A stretch of 64,000 nt of DNA from Dictyobacter aurantiacus (GCF_003967515.1 NZ_BIFQ01000001.1:3968001-4032000), one strand, 5' to 3'. Shown: positions 17,230-25,764, counted from the first letter of the stretch. Notes: a model not told the origin generated them from the sequence alone. Numbers and translations are program-made.

Positions 17230-18105
17230 ATGTCAACCATAATAGAAGTGCCTCACCTTCCAAAGAGAGGCAAAGTCGATCTTTGGCGAGCAGGCGGCCG
17301 TGTTTTGGTTTATCTGCTATTGCTGGCCGGGGCGCTGGTGATGCTCTTGCCTTTCGCGTATATGGTAGGGATTTCGTTCAGCCCTAATGCATATATATTG
17401 CCATCACCCGCCGAGATCATTCCAGCTCACCCAACATTGAGCAACTATATGAGCGCATGGACTGATAACAACTTTGGCCAGGCGTTTTTCAATAGCGCGA
17501 TAGTGGCGTCCAGTGCGACGCTTCTCTCTGTACTGCTTTCAGCCACACTGTCCTTTGCCTTTGCTCGTTATCAATTTCCAGGAAGAAATATATTATTTTA
17601 TGGTATGCTGGCAACCATGACCGTGCCAGGCATTGTATTGATTATTCCTCAATTTGTGCTGGCCAGCCGACTGGGCCTGACCAACAATCGGCTTGGGCTG
17701 ATTGTGGTTTATGGTGCGGGGATGGCGTTTGGGGTGTATATGTTGAAGGGTTTCTTCGAGGAGATTCCCCAGGAACTCTTTGATGCGGCGGCGATTGATG
17801 GCTGCGGTATTTTGCGTACATTCTGGTCTATCGCGCTTCCCCTGGCTCGTCCAGCGCTGGCCGCGGTGACTATCTTCTCTTTTGCGGCCAACTGGGAAGA
17901 GTTCACCTGGGCGACCATCTCCACGAATGATGCTTCACTCTATACCCTTCCCGTGGCTATCCAGCAGTATTACAGCGCCCACGGTACAAACTGGGGTATC
18001 ATTTTTGCCGCTTCAGTATTGGCAATATTGCCGGAGATACTGGTATTTTTAGTCTTCCAGCGTCAATTTGTCAGCGGACTGCGTTCAGGGGGCATGAAAG
18101 GATAA
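17230..18105 (+). CDS. Sugar ABC transporter permease (MalG type)
   Basis: A permease of 291 residues with six helices. The EAA motif reads QELFDAAAIDGCGILRTFW, and the C-terminus ends in FVSGLRSGGMKG, the usual end of this subfamily. ATG 17230 is preferred to the earlier in-frame start at 17188, because AAAGGAGG lies just before it and the earlier one overlaps the MalF gene. The GH66 gene starts 3 bp after its stop, so translation is probably coupled. Confidence 0.92.
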   Translation: MSTIIEVPHLPKRGKVDLWRAGGRVLVYLLLLAGALVMLLPFAYMVGISFSPNAYILPSPAEIIPAHPTLSNYMSAWTDNNFGQAFFNSAIVASSATLLSVLLSATLSFAFARYQFPGRNILFYGMLATMTVPGIVLIIPQFVLASRLGLTNNRLGLIVVYGAGMAFGVYMLKGFFEEIPQELFDAAAIDGCGILRTFWSIALPLARPALAAVTIFSFAANWEEFTWATISTNDASLYTLPVAIQQYYSAHGTNWGIIFAASVLAILPEILVFLVFQRQFVSGLRSGGMKG

Positions 18106-18108
18106 TTA

Positions 18109-19845
18109 ATGAGCAAGTATCTATGTGAGCAGGCCATCGCCCTCGCGGATATAGGGGTCGATCGAGCGACTTATCGGCCCGGTGAGGCAGCCACGCTGCA
18201 CCTCCTGGTGGATAGTCAAGAGGCGTCTCTAGTCACGACTCGGCTGCATGTCGTGCTTTCCTGGCTTGATCAAGAGATAGCTGTGTATGACCGGGTGTTG
18301 AAGATCCAATCGGGTCAGCAGCAAGTTAGCCTACTGCTTGAGTTACCGTCTGAGAGCTTTCGTGGCTATGGTATTGATGTGATACTGTGTAGTGAGGACT
18401 CTACCCCTTTGGCGCGGAAGAGTACGGCCCTGGATGTGCTGGAAAACTGGACCCAGGCTCCGCGTTATGGTTTTCTCTCCGATTTCGCACCAGAAGCGCA
18501 AGATATAGAGGCGGCCTGCACCAGTCTGGCCCGCTACCATGTGAATCTGGCGCAGTTTTATGATTGGATGTGGCGGCACTATATCTTGATGCCACCACAG
18601 GAGGAATTTCGCGATGCGCTTGAGCGGCGCGTTTCTCTGCGCGTGGTGCGCGAAAAAGTGGCCGCCTGTTGGGCACGAGGCATTGCCGCGCTGGGGTATG
18701 CCGCCGTCTATGGAGCCGAGCCCGAGTATGCATTCGAGCATCCTGCTGAGATGCTCTATGATGCGGAGGGCAAGCCGTATAACCTGGCGGGGCTATTCTA
18801 TATCATGAACATTCATGCGGATAATCCCTGGCGATCTTTGATACTGACGGAGATGGCGCGAGCGGTTCGCGAAGTGCCATTTGATGGATTGCACCTCGAC
18901 CAGTATGGTTTTCCCAAAGGACGGATCTTTGGTCCGGCGCCTGAGCGCGTTGCCTATGATTTATCAGCAGACTTTCCGGTTTTTATTGATGCCGCGCGCA
19001 CCGCTATCCGAGCATCCCAACCCGATGCCAGGGTTATCTTTAACGCGGTTGAGAACTGGCCCATTGAGACGGTTGCTCCGACCAGCCAGGATGCTACCTA
19101 TATCGAGGTCTGGCCTCCCTATACAGGCTATGTTGATTTGCAACAACTTATTCTGAATGCACAACGGCTGGCACCAGAGAAACAAGTTATCCTGGCGGCA
19201 TATCTCACACCTTTGAAAAATGCTCAAGGCGCTGATGTGTTACCGGCTGAGGCTGCCACACGGCTGGCGAGTGCCGCGATCTGGGCCAGCGGAGGTTTCC
19301 ATTTGCTTATGGGTGAACGGGATGGCGCTCTCTGTGATCCCTACTATCCTCTGTATGCCTCACTGCGGCCTGAGTTTGCCAGTATCATGCGTGATCTTTA
19401 TGACTTTGTGGTGCGCTATGAAAATACACTCAGCGACTTGCGTCTGGTGACAATTGCACCGGATGAAGTGCTCGAGCGGATTCAAATTCAGGGTCAGGTG
19501 GTGTCCGCCAGCGGAGAAGCGGGCACTGTCTGGGCTATTCTGCGTCGGATGCCGCGGTTTTTGACGCTCAGTTTGATTAATCTCTCTGGCGTGCTAGATG
19601 CAGATTGGAATGCACCGAAGCCGGCTGCGGAAACCCTGCGGGCTTTGCCAGTCGAGGTGCGTGTTAGCGAAGAGGTCACTGGTGTTTACATGGCTAGCCC
19701 TGAATACGAAGGGGGCCGACCCTGTTCTCTCTCCTATCGCTTATTACAGCGGGATGGTGAAACCTGGCTCCAGACCACTCTGCCCGTTCTGGAATATTGG
19801 AGCATGCTAACGATCAAAACCGCGGGAATGACTGATCCTGCTTAA
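18109..19845 (+). CDS. GH66 family glycosidase (dextranase / cycloisomaltooligosaccharide glucanotransferase family)
   Basis: A 578-residue protein with an N-terminal beta-sandwich (about 1-115) and a GH66 barrel. Recognisable segments are YGFLSDF, LAQFYDWMWRHYIL, FDGLHLDQYGFPKG with the probable nucleophile Asp264, and TYIEVWPPY with the probable acid/base Glu333. The 69-residue distance between them fits the family. Members cut or cyclise alpha-1,6-glucans. No signal peptide is seen, so it should act on imported oligosaccharides in the cytoplasm rather than on dextran outside, which is unusual for the family. Start codon overlaps the spacing of an AAGGA inside the preceding permease end. 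Confidence 0.85.
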   Translation: MSKYLCEQAIALADIGVDRATYRPGEAATLHLLVDSQEASLVTTRLHVVLSWLDQEIAVYDRVLKIQSGQQQVSLLLELPSESFRGYGIDVILCSEDSTPLARKSTALDVLENWTQAPRYGFLSDFAPEAQDIEAACTSLARYHVNLAQFYDWMWRHYILMPPQEEFRDALERRVSLRVVREKVAACWARGIAALGYAAVYGAEPEYAFEHPAEMLYDAEGKPYNLAGLFYIMNIHADNPWRSLILTEMARAVREVPFDGLHLDQYGFPKGRIFGPAPERVAYDLSADFPVFIDAARTAIRASQPDARVIFNAVENWPIETVAPTSQDATYIEVWPPYTGYVDLQQLILNAQRLAPEKQVILAAYLTPLKNAQGADVLPAEAATRLASAAIWASGGFHLLMGERDGALCDPYYPLYASLRPEFASIMRDLYDFVVRYENTLSDLRLVTIAPDEVLERIQIQGQVVSASGEAGTVWAILRRMPRFLTLSLINLSGVLDADWNAPKPAAETLRALPVEVRVSEEVTGVYMASPEYEGGRPCSLSYRLLQRDGETWLQTTLPVLEYWSMLTIKTAGMTDPA

Positions 19846-19857
19846 AAAGGGAAGCAC

Positions 19858-20967
19858 ATGTCTATGACACTCATTACTCAGAGTATTGCGATCATTAAAG
19901 CTGGTCAAGGAGCAAATGGCGCGTACGTCGCCTGCCCTGCTTACGCGACATATAACTACTGCTGGTTTCGTGACGGAACCTTTATTGCTGTTGCCATGGA
20001 TCGCTGGCAGGAGCATGAGAGCGCGCGGCGGTTCTATGATTGGGCGACATCCATGGTCGTCACGCGTGCCGAGGCTATTGAACGCTGCATGGAGCAGGTC
20101 GCGCAGGGACGTGAACTGCATCCAGCTGATCTTCTGCACACGCGCTACACACTGGATGGTCAGCAAGGCAACGAAGATTGGCCCAACTTCCAGCTTGATG
20201 GTTTTGGAACGTTGCTGTGGGGGCTCCGGCGGCATATGCAGTTGACTGCTATGTCAACCATGCCGTTGGTGTGGGCCAGGGCCGCGGATTTACTGGTGCG
20301 CTACCTGGCCGCATTGTGGCGGCGGCCTAATTATGATTGCTGGGAAGAGTTTCCCGATCAGATCGCTGTTTCTACGCTTTCCGCGCTCTATGCGGGTCTG
20401 CATGCAATCGCGACGGCCTTTGTGGTCGATGGACGCGATGCTACTCTCGCGCTGGATACCGCTCAACAGATCAAGGCGTTTGCGCTTACATCGGGGGTGT
20501 GTGATGGACATCTCATCAAACAGATTAATGGTGATGACGTAGTAGACGCCAGCCTGCTCTGGGCGTGTGTACCATTTCAGGAACATGGACTCCTTCAGTG
20601 TTCTGACCCGGTGATGCAGGCAACGGTCGCGCGCATCGAGCATGACCTGGTTGGCAAACATGGCGGTGTCCATCGTTATGCTAAAGACACCTTTTATGGT
20701 GGTGGAGAATGGGTCCTGCTAACCGCGCTACTTGGGGAATATTATGCTGCTGTTGGCGATTTTGCCGGAGCACAACGCTGTCTGATCTTTGCCGAAGCGG
20801 CGACCAATGCACAGAGTCAGTTGCCTGAGCAGGTGAGCAGTGCTCCTTTGCATCCCGAATACGTCGAACAATGGCTCGCCTTATGGGGACCTGTAGCGTG
20901 CCCCTTGCTCTGGTCACATGCTGCCTACCTCAGCCTGAGCGCGCAAATGCGTGCGTTGGAGCTATAG
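19858..20967 (+). CDS. GH15 family glycosidase (glucoamylase/glucodextranase-like)
   Basis: A 369-residue (alpha/alpha)6-barrel enzyme, equal to the bare catalytic domain of GH15. Seen are YNYCWFRDGTF, FQLDGFGTLLWGL, NYDCWEEFPD with the likely general acid at Glu163/164, and LPEQVSSAPLH near the end with the likely base. GH15 enzymes release glucose from the non-reducing end of alpha-glucans by inversion. No signal peptide is present, which fits an intracellular role after GH66 in breaking down imported isomalto-oligosaccharides. Last gene of the operon, 12 bp after GH66. Confidence 0.85.
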   Translation: MSMTLITQSIAIIKAGQGANGAYVACPAYATYNYCWFRDGTFIAVAMDRWQEHESARRFYDWATSMVVTRAEAIERCMEQVAQGRELHPADLLHTRYTLDGQQGNEDWPNFQLDGFGTLLWGLRRHMQLTAMSTMPLVWARAADLLVRYLAALWRRPNYDCWEEFPDQIAVSTLSALYAGLHAIATAFVVDGRDATLALDTAQQIKAFALTSGVCDGHLIKQINGDDVVDASLLWACVPFQEHGLLQCSDPVMQATVARIEHDLVGKHGGVHRYAKDTFYGGGEWVLLTALLGEYYAAVGDFAGAQRCLIFAEAATNAQSQLPEQVSSAPLHPEYVEQWLALWGPVACPLLWSHAAYLSLSAQMRALEL

Positions 20968-21412
20968 CATCCACGCGCACTAACGTTATTAAGGGAATAG
21001 CAAGTCGGACAATGTTGGATGTTCATGATAATAATGGGTATCCAATGTTATTATTGCCGGCTTCTTTTTGTACACTCAAAAACACGCCACATGGTTCCCT
21101 CACCCCTTCTCCGGCTCTCCACGTTCAGTTTATTGAGTCATTCAAATCGGGACAAGTACACATTTTTATCTTCGCCCGCTACCAGTTAACGGCACGGTGC
21201 ACATAGCGTGGCGTGGGAATATCTACGCGCCACCCAACCTCTTCGTTTACACTCTATTGACCCGGTAATTCTACCGGGTTACCTGTATGGCTTCTCCCAA
21301 TGTGAACACGCGCAAAACCCGTAATCAGCACACGTAATTTTACTGGTGTGTTACGGCGCTAGCGCGTGTAGACTCTCAATAGAACATTTCTCAACGCCGT
21401 GAAAGGAAAAAT
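20968..21412 (+). promoter_or_regulatory. Gene-free region before the lanthipeptide locus
   Basis: No gene was recognised in these 445 bp. A perfect 8-bp hairpin ACCCGGTA/TACCGGGT lies at 21260-21279 directly after TTG, and a second imperfect stem (CGTAA and CACAC pairing with GTGTG and TTACG) lies just after 21315, close to the first gene. These may be operator or leader elements of the lanthipeptide operon. AT-rich stems near 21030-21050 may end the sugar operon. Confidence 0.4.
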
Positions 21413-22000
21413 ATGACCATGCAAAAAGCCAGGCGCTCTATTTTCCGGAATCAGGCTCTGGAGCACTACATTCGTAGCAAAGAGCAGACCATCCTGCCAC
21501 GCATAGTCAAACCACGGGTCTTTCTTTTCCTCTGGATGTTGCTTGGTTTGTGTTGCATCTCTACGCTTATTGCCTGGTTCGACCAGATACCAGTATACAT
21601 AACAGGAACGGGGATTGTGCTTCAACCTACAGGCGTGAATGACCAGCAGCCGCTTCATGAGACGGGCGCGCTCATATTCTTACCTGTTGATCCCTCTCAC
21701 CCCCTGCATGTGCATATTGGCTCACCAGTGCGCATAGAAATTGGTTCACCAGCACGGTACGTAATGACAACCATTGAGACAGTAGATGCGAACGTGCTCA
21801 ATCCGGGCGATGCACGTAAACGCTACAAGCTTGAGGATTGGGGCGCACTCAGACTAGCGGGGCCCTCTATCGCCATCTCGGTCAAGCTGGCTTCCACCTT
21901 CCAGATCTACGGAGGGAGTAATGTCAAGGCAGTGGTTCAAATTGGCTCAAGGTCTGTGCTCTCGCTGCTGACAGAGCCTGGAACGTCGATTGGAGAGTAA
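21413..22000 (+). CDS. Small membrane-anchored HlyD-like accessory protein of the lanthipeptide locus
   Basis: A 195-residue protein. A basic N-terminus containing FRNQALEHYIRSKEQ resembles the start of bacteriocin-type HlyD/membrane-fusion proteins. One transmembrane helix follows (about residues 37-58, FLFLWMLLGLCCISTLIAWF) and then an outside domain of about 130 residues rich in beta strands. The long coiled-coil hairpin of full HlyD proteins is missing, as suits a Gram-positive-type envelope with one membrane. It ends 3 bp before the C39 transporter gene, whose ribosome site overlaps its stop, so it probably works with that transporter. Function otherwise unproven. Confidence 0.65.
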   Translation: MTMQKARRSIFRNQALEHYIRSKEQTILPRIVKPRVFLFLWMLLGLCCISTLIAWFDQIPVYITGTGIVLQPTGVNDQQPLHETGALIFLPVDPSHPLHVHIGSPVRIEIGSPARYVMTTIETVDANVLNPGDARKRYKLEDWGALRLAGPSIAISVKLASTFQIYGGSNVKAVVQIGSRSVLSLLTEPGTSIGE

Positions 22001-22003
22001 CGC

Positions 22004-24238
22004 ATGAACAAGGTCAATTCTGGCACAGCAATACTAGCAGCGAAACCACCTGCACAGCGCAAATCTCTGAAGATCTGGCGCGCGAAACGCGTGCCGCTAC
22101 TCAATCAGATGAGCATGGTTGAGTGTGGCGCCGCCTGCCTGGCCATGATTCTCTCATACTACGGACATAAAACCAGCATTTCTGAGGTGCGCGAGCGTTG
22201 TGGCACAGGTCGCGATGGCCTTTCAGCCTTTGCGATTGTGACAGTCGCGCGTTCCTATGGCCTGCGTGCGCGAGCAGTGTCGGTGGAGGAGAAGGATTTT
22301 CGTTTCGTCGCGTTACCCGCCATTATCCATTGGAACTTTAATCACTTCCTGGTTGTTGAACGCTGGTCACCAGGATTTATACATGTGGTCGATCCAGGCT
22401 TCGGTCGCATGCGTATCCGCTCAGAGGAGTTCTACAACAGCTTTACTGGTATCGTCATTATGCTTGAGCCAGGAGCGAATTTTGTACGCCACAACGCCAG
22501 GACCGATATAACGCTGCGCTCGTATGCAGCGAACTATGTGAAGCATGCGCCGATGGCTTTTCTGCAAATTATTGCCGCCTCGCTACTGCTCCAGGGCTTT
22601 GGACTTGCCGTCCCCATCGGGACGAAGATCGTTGTTGATCAAATTATCCCTTATGGATTACATGATATGCTCATGATCCTGGGAGTAGGTATCCTGATAT
22701 TGCTGCTTGCCCGATTCATCGTGGCACTGCTGCGTGGCTCCGTCCTCCTCTACTTACAGACACGCATTGACATGCGCATGATGCTCAACTTCTTTGAACA
22801 TCTACTGTTGTTGCCGTTGCGTTTCTTCCAGCAGCGCTCAAGCGGCGATATCCTTGCTCGCATGAATAGCAACCTGGTCATTCGTGATACCATCAGCAAT
22901 CAACTCATCTCAACCGTGTTGGATGGCAGTTTCGTCCTGGTTTACTTTTTCATCTTACTGTCCCTATCATGGATGTTTGGCCTCCTGGTTCTGTTCATCG
23001 GTCTCCTCCAGGTCGCTCTCCTGATCGGCACGACGCGCCTCATGCATGAACTTTCCTGCCGCCAATTACATGCGCAGGGCAAAGCCCAGGGATACATGGC
23101 AGAAGCGCTGGTTGGCATGACAACGTTGAAGGCGATGGGTGCAGAACAGCGCACCCTTGAACGCTGGTCCAACCTGCTTTGCGCGCAAATGAATATTTCG
23201 GTGCGCCTGAATTACCTTTCCACATTGATGAATGCTATCCAGACGACGCTTCAGGCGTTTGCACCTCTGGTCCTGCTCTGGTTTGGGACGTGGGAAGTCA
23301 CCAATGGCATGCTCCAGATAGGGACGATGCTGGCCTTGAATGCTCTGGCCGCCGCGTTTCTGACACCTCTTGCTACGCTGATCGGTAGTGGCCAGAGCCT
23401 GCAATTGATCCATTCACACCTGGAGCGCATCGCCGATGTGATGAATGCGGAGCCTGAGCAAGAGAGCAGCGCGGTTCAACTGCCACCCAGATTAACGGGA
23501 AACATTCGCCTGGAGCATGTCTGTTTTCGCTATGCTCCCACTGCTCAGGATGTCTTGCGGGATATCAACGTGAGTATCCATGCCGGACAAAAGGTAGCGA
23601 TTGTAGGCCGTACAGGTTCAGGCAAAAGCACCCTGGGCAGCCTGCTTCTGGGTTTATATCCTCCTACTGAAGGTGAAGTGTTCTATGACGATCTTCCTCT
23701 ACGCACGCTCAACTATGAAGCCGTGCGCTCGCAATTCGGCGTTGTCATACAGAACGCGAGCATCTTCAGTGGTTCTATTCGCGACAACATAGCGTTTGGT
23801 CAAACGGATATAGGGATGGACCTTATTATCAAGGCCGCGCGTATGGCCGCTATTCACGATGAGATTATGCAGATGCCGATGGCGTACGAAACGTACGTCT
23901 CTGAAAGCGGCAATGCGCTCTCGGGAGGACAACGCCAACGCCTGGCCCTGGCACGTGCTCTGGTCCACTCGCCATCTCTGCTGCTGCTCGATGAAGCAAC
24001 CAGCTCATTAGATGTGATGACTGAACAGATCATCGAGCAGAATCTACGCAGCCTGACCTGTACCCAGATCATCATAGCTCATCGCTTGAGCACCATTCGC
24101 AACGCTCACATGATCCTGGTATTGGATCAAGGCATTATCACCGAATGCGGTTCACACGAGGAATTAGTCGCGCGAAACGGTTACTATGCGCGACTGATCC
24201 AAAGTCAGCTCGAAAATGGAGAATTGCTCAACGAGTGA
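22004..24238 (+). CDS. lanT: C39-peptidase-containing ABC transporter (LanT/PCAT type)
   Basis: A 744-residue protein combining three parts. A C39 peptidase (about 30-150) has the QMSMVECGAACLAM motif with catalytic Cys41, its histidine in NHFLVVER and aspartate in VVDPGFG. Next is a six-helix ABC membrane domain (about 175-460). The ATPase (about 500-735) has Walker A GRTGSGKST, signature LSGGQRQRLALAR and Walker B LLLLDEATSS. Such transporters cut leaders after a double glycine and export the mature peptide. Five of the six precursors that follow have the GG site. Divergent cleavage sites are noted at the fifth precursor. Confidence 0.95.
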   Translation: MNKVNSGTAILAAKPPAQRKSLKIWRAKRVPLLNQMSMVECGAACLAMILSYYGHKTSISEVRERCGTGRDGLSAFAIVTVARSYGLRARAVSVEEKDFRFVALPAIIHWNFNHFLVVERWSPGFIHVVDPGFGRMRIRSEEFYNSFTGIVIMLEPGANFVRHNARTDITLRSYAANYVKHAPMAFLQIIAASLLLQGFGLAVPIGTKIVVDQIIPYGLHDMLMILGVGILILLLARFIVALLRGSVLLYLQTRIDMRMMLNFFEHLLLLPLRFFQQRSSGDILARMNSNLVIRDTISNQLISTVLDGSFVLVYFFILLSLSWMFGLLVLFIGLLQVALLIGTTRLMHELSCRQLHAQGKAQGYMAEALVGMTTLKAMGAEQRTLERWSNLLCAQMNISVRLNYLSTLMNAIQTTLQAFAPLVLLWFGTWEVTNGMLQIGTMLALNALAAAFLTPLATLIGSGQSLQLIHSHLERIADVMNAEPEQESSAVQLPPRLTGNIRLEHVCFRYAPTAQDVLRDINVSIHAGQKVAIVGRTGSGKSTLGSLLLGLYPPTEGEVFYDDLPLRTLNYEAVRSQFGVVIQNASIFSGSIRDNIAFGQTDIGMDLIIKAARMAAIHDEIMQMPMAYETYVSESGNALSGGQRQRLALARALVHSPSLLLLDEATSSLDVMTEQIIEQNLRSLTCTQIIIAHRLSTIRNAHMILVLDQGIITECGSHEELVARNGYYARLIQSQLENGELLNE

Positions 24239-24437
24239 ACACATAACATTGGGCGTTCCGGTTTGAGCGTGATACGTAAACATTTCTCGCAGTGGAAAGA
24301 CCGTAAAATGCGCTTGCGTATCTTATACGGTCAAAAAGAGAAAATACGCGATGCGCGCTCTCCCGTAGCCATAGATAAAACCATTAAATAGCGGTGGCAC
24401 AGAGGAAATGTGAACACCAACAAGGAGGAACACTACC

Positions 24438-24638
24438 ATGAGTATTGAAGAGATCGTGAAGGCCTGGAAAGCTGAGGAAAGTGCATTGGATAACACCGTT
24501 CCCGCCAATCCCATCGGCGAGGAGCTGAGCGACGAGGCCTTGCAGGAAGTCACGGGCGGCATGTATTGCACATTGTGGTCCTGTGATATTCAGGTCACCT
24601 GTGATTTTGTGGACACCTCCGATATCGGCACCTACTAG
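24438..24638 (+). CDS. lanA: Lanthipeptide precursor 1, 66 aa
   Basis: A class II precursor. The leader MSIEEIVKAWKAEE... runs through ELSDEALQEVTGG (GG at residues 40-41). The 25-residue core begins MYCTLWSC and has three cysteines at core positions 3, 8 and 14, with Ser or Thr directly before the second and third (WSC, VTC) and several more Ser/Thr near the end. The ribosome site is AAGGAGGA. The protein is almost identical to precursor 2 (one residue differs). Dehydration of Ser/Thr and ring closure onto the cysteines by the LanM pair is expected, then cleavage and export by the C39 transporter. Confidence 0.93.
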   Translation: MSIEEIVKAWKAEESALDNTVPANPIGEELSDEALQEVTGGMYCTLWSCDIQVTCDFVDTSDIGTY

Positions 24639-24646
24639 CGGAAATG

Positions 24647-24677
24647 CCATGCGCCGTTGCGCTCCAGCGGCGTATGG
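24647..24677 (+). repeat. Inter-precursor hairpin, copy 1
   Basis: CCATGCGCCGTTG (24647-24659) pairs with CAGCGGCGTATGG (24665-24677) over 13 positions including two G-U pairs, with a 5-nt loop. There is no T-run. It starts 9 bp after the precursor 1 stop codon and recurs after precursors 2 and 3. Confidence 0.8.
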
Positions 24678-24733
24678 TCCACACCACAGTCAAACTGTTA
24701 AGTATACCAAAGAAGAAAAGAGAGGATATTACC

Positions 24734-24934
24734 ATGAGTATTGAAGAGATCGTGAAGGCCTGGAAGGCCGAGGAAAGTGCATTGGATAACACCGTTCCCG
24801 CCAATCCCATCGGCGAGGAGCTGAGCGACGAGGCCTTGCAGGAAGTCACGGGCGGCATGTATTGCACATTGTGGTCCTGTGATATTCAGGTTACCTGTGA
24901 TTTTGCGGACACCTCCGATATCGGCACCTACTAG
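24734..24934 (+). CDS. lanA: Lanthipeptide precursor 2, 66 aa
   Basis: A near-copy of precursor 1; the only residue change is Val to Ala in the core (DFADTSD instead of DFVDTSD). Leader, GG site and cysteine positions are the same. The ATG at 24734 has GAGAGGA upstream; an in-frame extension from 24644 would be read through the intergenic hairpin and lacks any ribosome site. The duplicated unit also includes the hairpin downstream, so this is a recent tandem duplication. Confidence 0.93.
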   Translation: MSIEEIVKAWKAEESALDNTVPANPIGEELSDEALQEVTGGMYCTLWSCDIQVTCDFADTSDIGTY

Positions 24935-24946
24935 AGAAAGGAAATG

Positions 24947-24977
24947 CCATGCGCCGTTGCGTTCCAGCGGCGTATGG
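24947..24977 (+). repeat. Inter-precursor hairpin, copy 2
   Basis: Same 13-bp stem as copy 1; only the loop differs (CGTTC instead of CGCTC). Confidence 0.8.
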
Positions 24978-25029
24978 CTCACTGTCAAGCTATCAAGTAT
25001 GCCAAAGAAGACAAGAGAGGGATACCACC

Positions 25030-25224
25030 ATGAGCATCGAAGAGATCGTGAAAGCCTGGAAAGCCGACGAAAGTGCATTGGATAGCGCGCTTCCCGCCAA
25101 CCCCATCGGCGAGGAGCTGAGCGACGAAGACTTGCAGGACGTCACGGGTGGCATATATTGCAGCATAGGGTGGTCCTGTGATTGGCAGGACACCTGTGAC
25201 GTCGAGATCACCTACCCCTACTAG
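25030..25224 (+). CDS. lanA: Lanthipeptide precursor 3, 64 aa
   Basis: Leader as in precursors 1 and 2 (MSIEEIVKAWKADES, ELSDEDLQDVTGG). The core IYCSIGWSCDWQDTC... has cysteines at positions 3, 9 and 15, with Ser and Thr directly before the last two, and ends in aromatic residues (TYPY). Compared with precursor 1 there is one extra residue in the first inter-cysteine gap. Ribosome site GAGAGGGA. The core is acidic, as in most of this set. Confidence 0.93.
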   Translation: MSIEEIVKAWKADESALDSALPANPIGEELSDEDLQDVTGGIYCSIGWSCDWQDTCDVEITYPY

Positions 25225-25236
25225 AGAATGGAAATG

Positions 25237-25267
25237 CCATGCGCCGTTGTTCTCCAGCGGCGTATAA
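25237..25267 (+). repeat. Inter-precursor hairpin, copy 3
   Basis: CCATGCGCCGTTG pairs with CAGCGGCGTATAA; the outer base pairs are weakened compared with copies 1 and 2, and the core of the stem is kept. Confidence 0.7.
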
Positions 25268-25319
25268 CTCACTGCCAGGTTATTAAGTACGCCAAAGAAG
25301 AAAAGAGAGGGTTACTATC

Positions 25320-25520
25320 ATGAGCATCGAAGAAATCGTGAAGGCCTGGAAAGCTGACGACAGCCTGGCCGCTAGCACCGTTCCCGCCAATCCTATTGGT
25401 GAGGAGCTGTCTGACGAGGCTCTTCTGGGCGTTGCCGGTGGCATGGCTTGTGACGGAGGAAGCAGCTGTGATACCTGTTTTGCCACGGCCACCTGCAGCT
25501 ACGACTACACTATAGCCTGA
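25320..25520 (+). CDS. lanA: Lanthipeptide precursor 4, 66 aa
   Basis: The leader is conserved up to ELSDEALLGVAGG. The core MACDGGSSCDTCFATATC... has four cysteines (3, 9, 12, 18) instead of three, with the extra one in DTC. Ser/Thr precede three of them directly. This is the most cysteine-rich product of the set, and a fourth ring is possible. Ribosome site GAGAGGG. No hairpin of the inter-precursor type follows; the next gene starts 25 bp on. Confidence 0.92.
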   Translation: MSIEEIVKAWKADDSLAASTVPANPIGEELSDEALLGVAGGMACDGGSSCDTCFATATCSYDYTIA

Positions 25521-25545
25521 TTAGCCAGCAAGGAAAGACTTTCTT

Positions 25546-25743
25546 ATGAGTATCGAAGAGATTATTAACAGCTGGAAGGCCAGTGAAAGTGCATTGGCCA
25601 GCAATATTCCCTCCAACCCTGTTGGCGAGGAACTGACCGACGACGTACTCCTGGATGTTTCTGGTCGCATGGAGACAACCTGCGAGCCCAGCACTTGTGA
25701 TCTGCAGATCTCCTGCGAAATGGTTAGTTACAGCACCTTTTAG
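25546..25743 (+). CDS. lanA: Lanthipeptide precursor 5, 65 aa, altered cleavage site
   Basis: The leader is more divergent (MSIEEIINSWKASES, ELTDDVLLDVSGR). The usual Gly-Gly is Gly-Arg here, which C39 peptidases would be expected to cut poorly. The core METTCEPSTCDLQISC... has cysteines at 5, 10 and 16, keeping the spacing of precursor 1, and again Ser/Thr directly before cysteines (TC, TC, SC). It may be processed differently or may be decaying. Ribosome site AAGGAAAG. Confidence 0.88.
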   Translation: MSIEEIINSWKASESALASNIPSNPVGEELTDDVLLDVSGRMETTCEPSTCDLQISCEMVSYSTF

Positions 25744-25764
25744 TCAACAAGCAAGGACGTGACT

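Noticed and set aside
24644-24733. N-terminal extension of precursor 2
   Set aside because: The extension is the intergenic hairpin region. The internal ATG at 24734 has the ribosome site and the same start as the other precursors.
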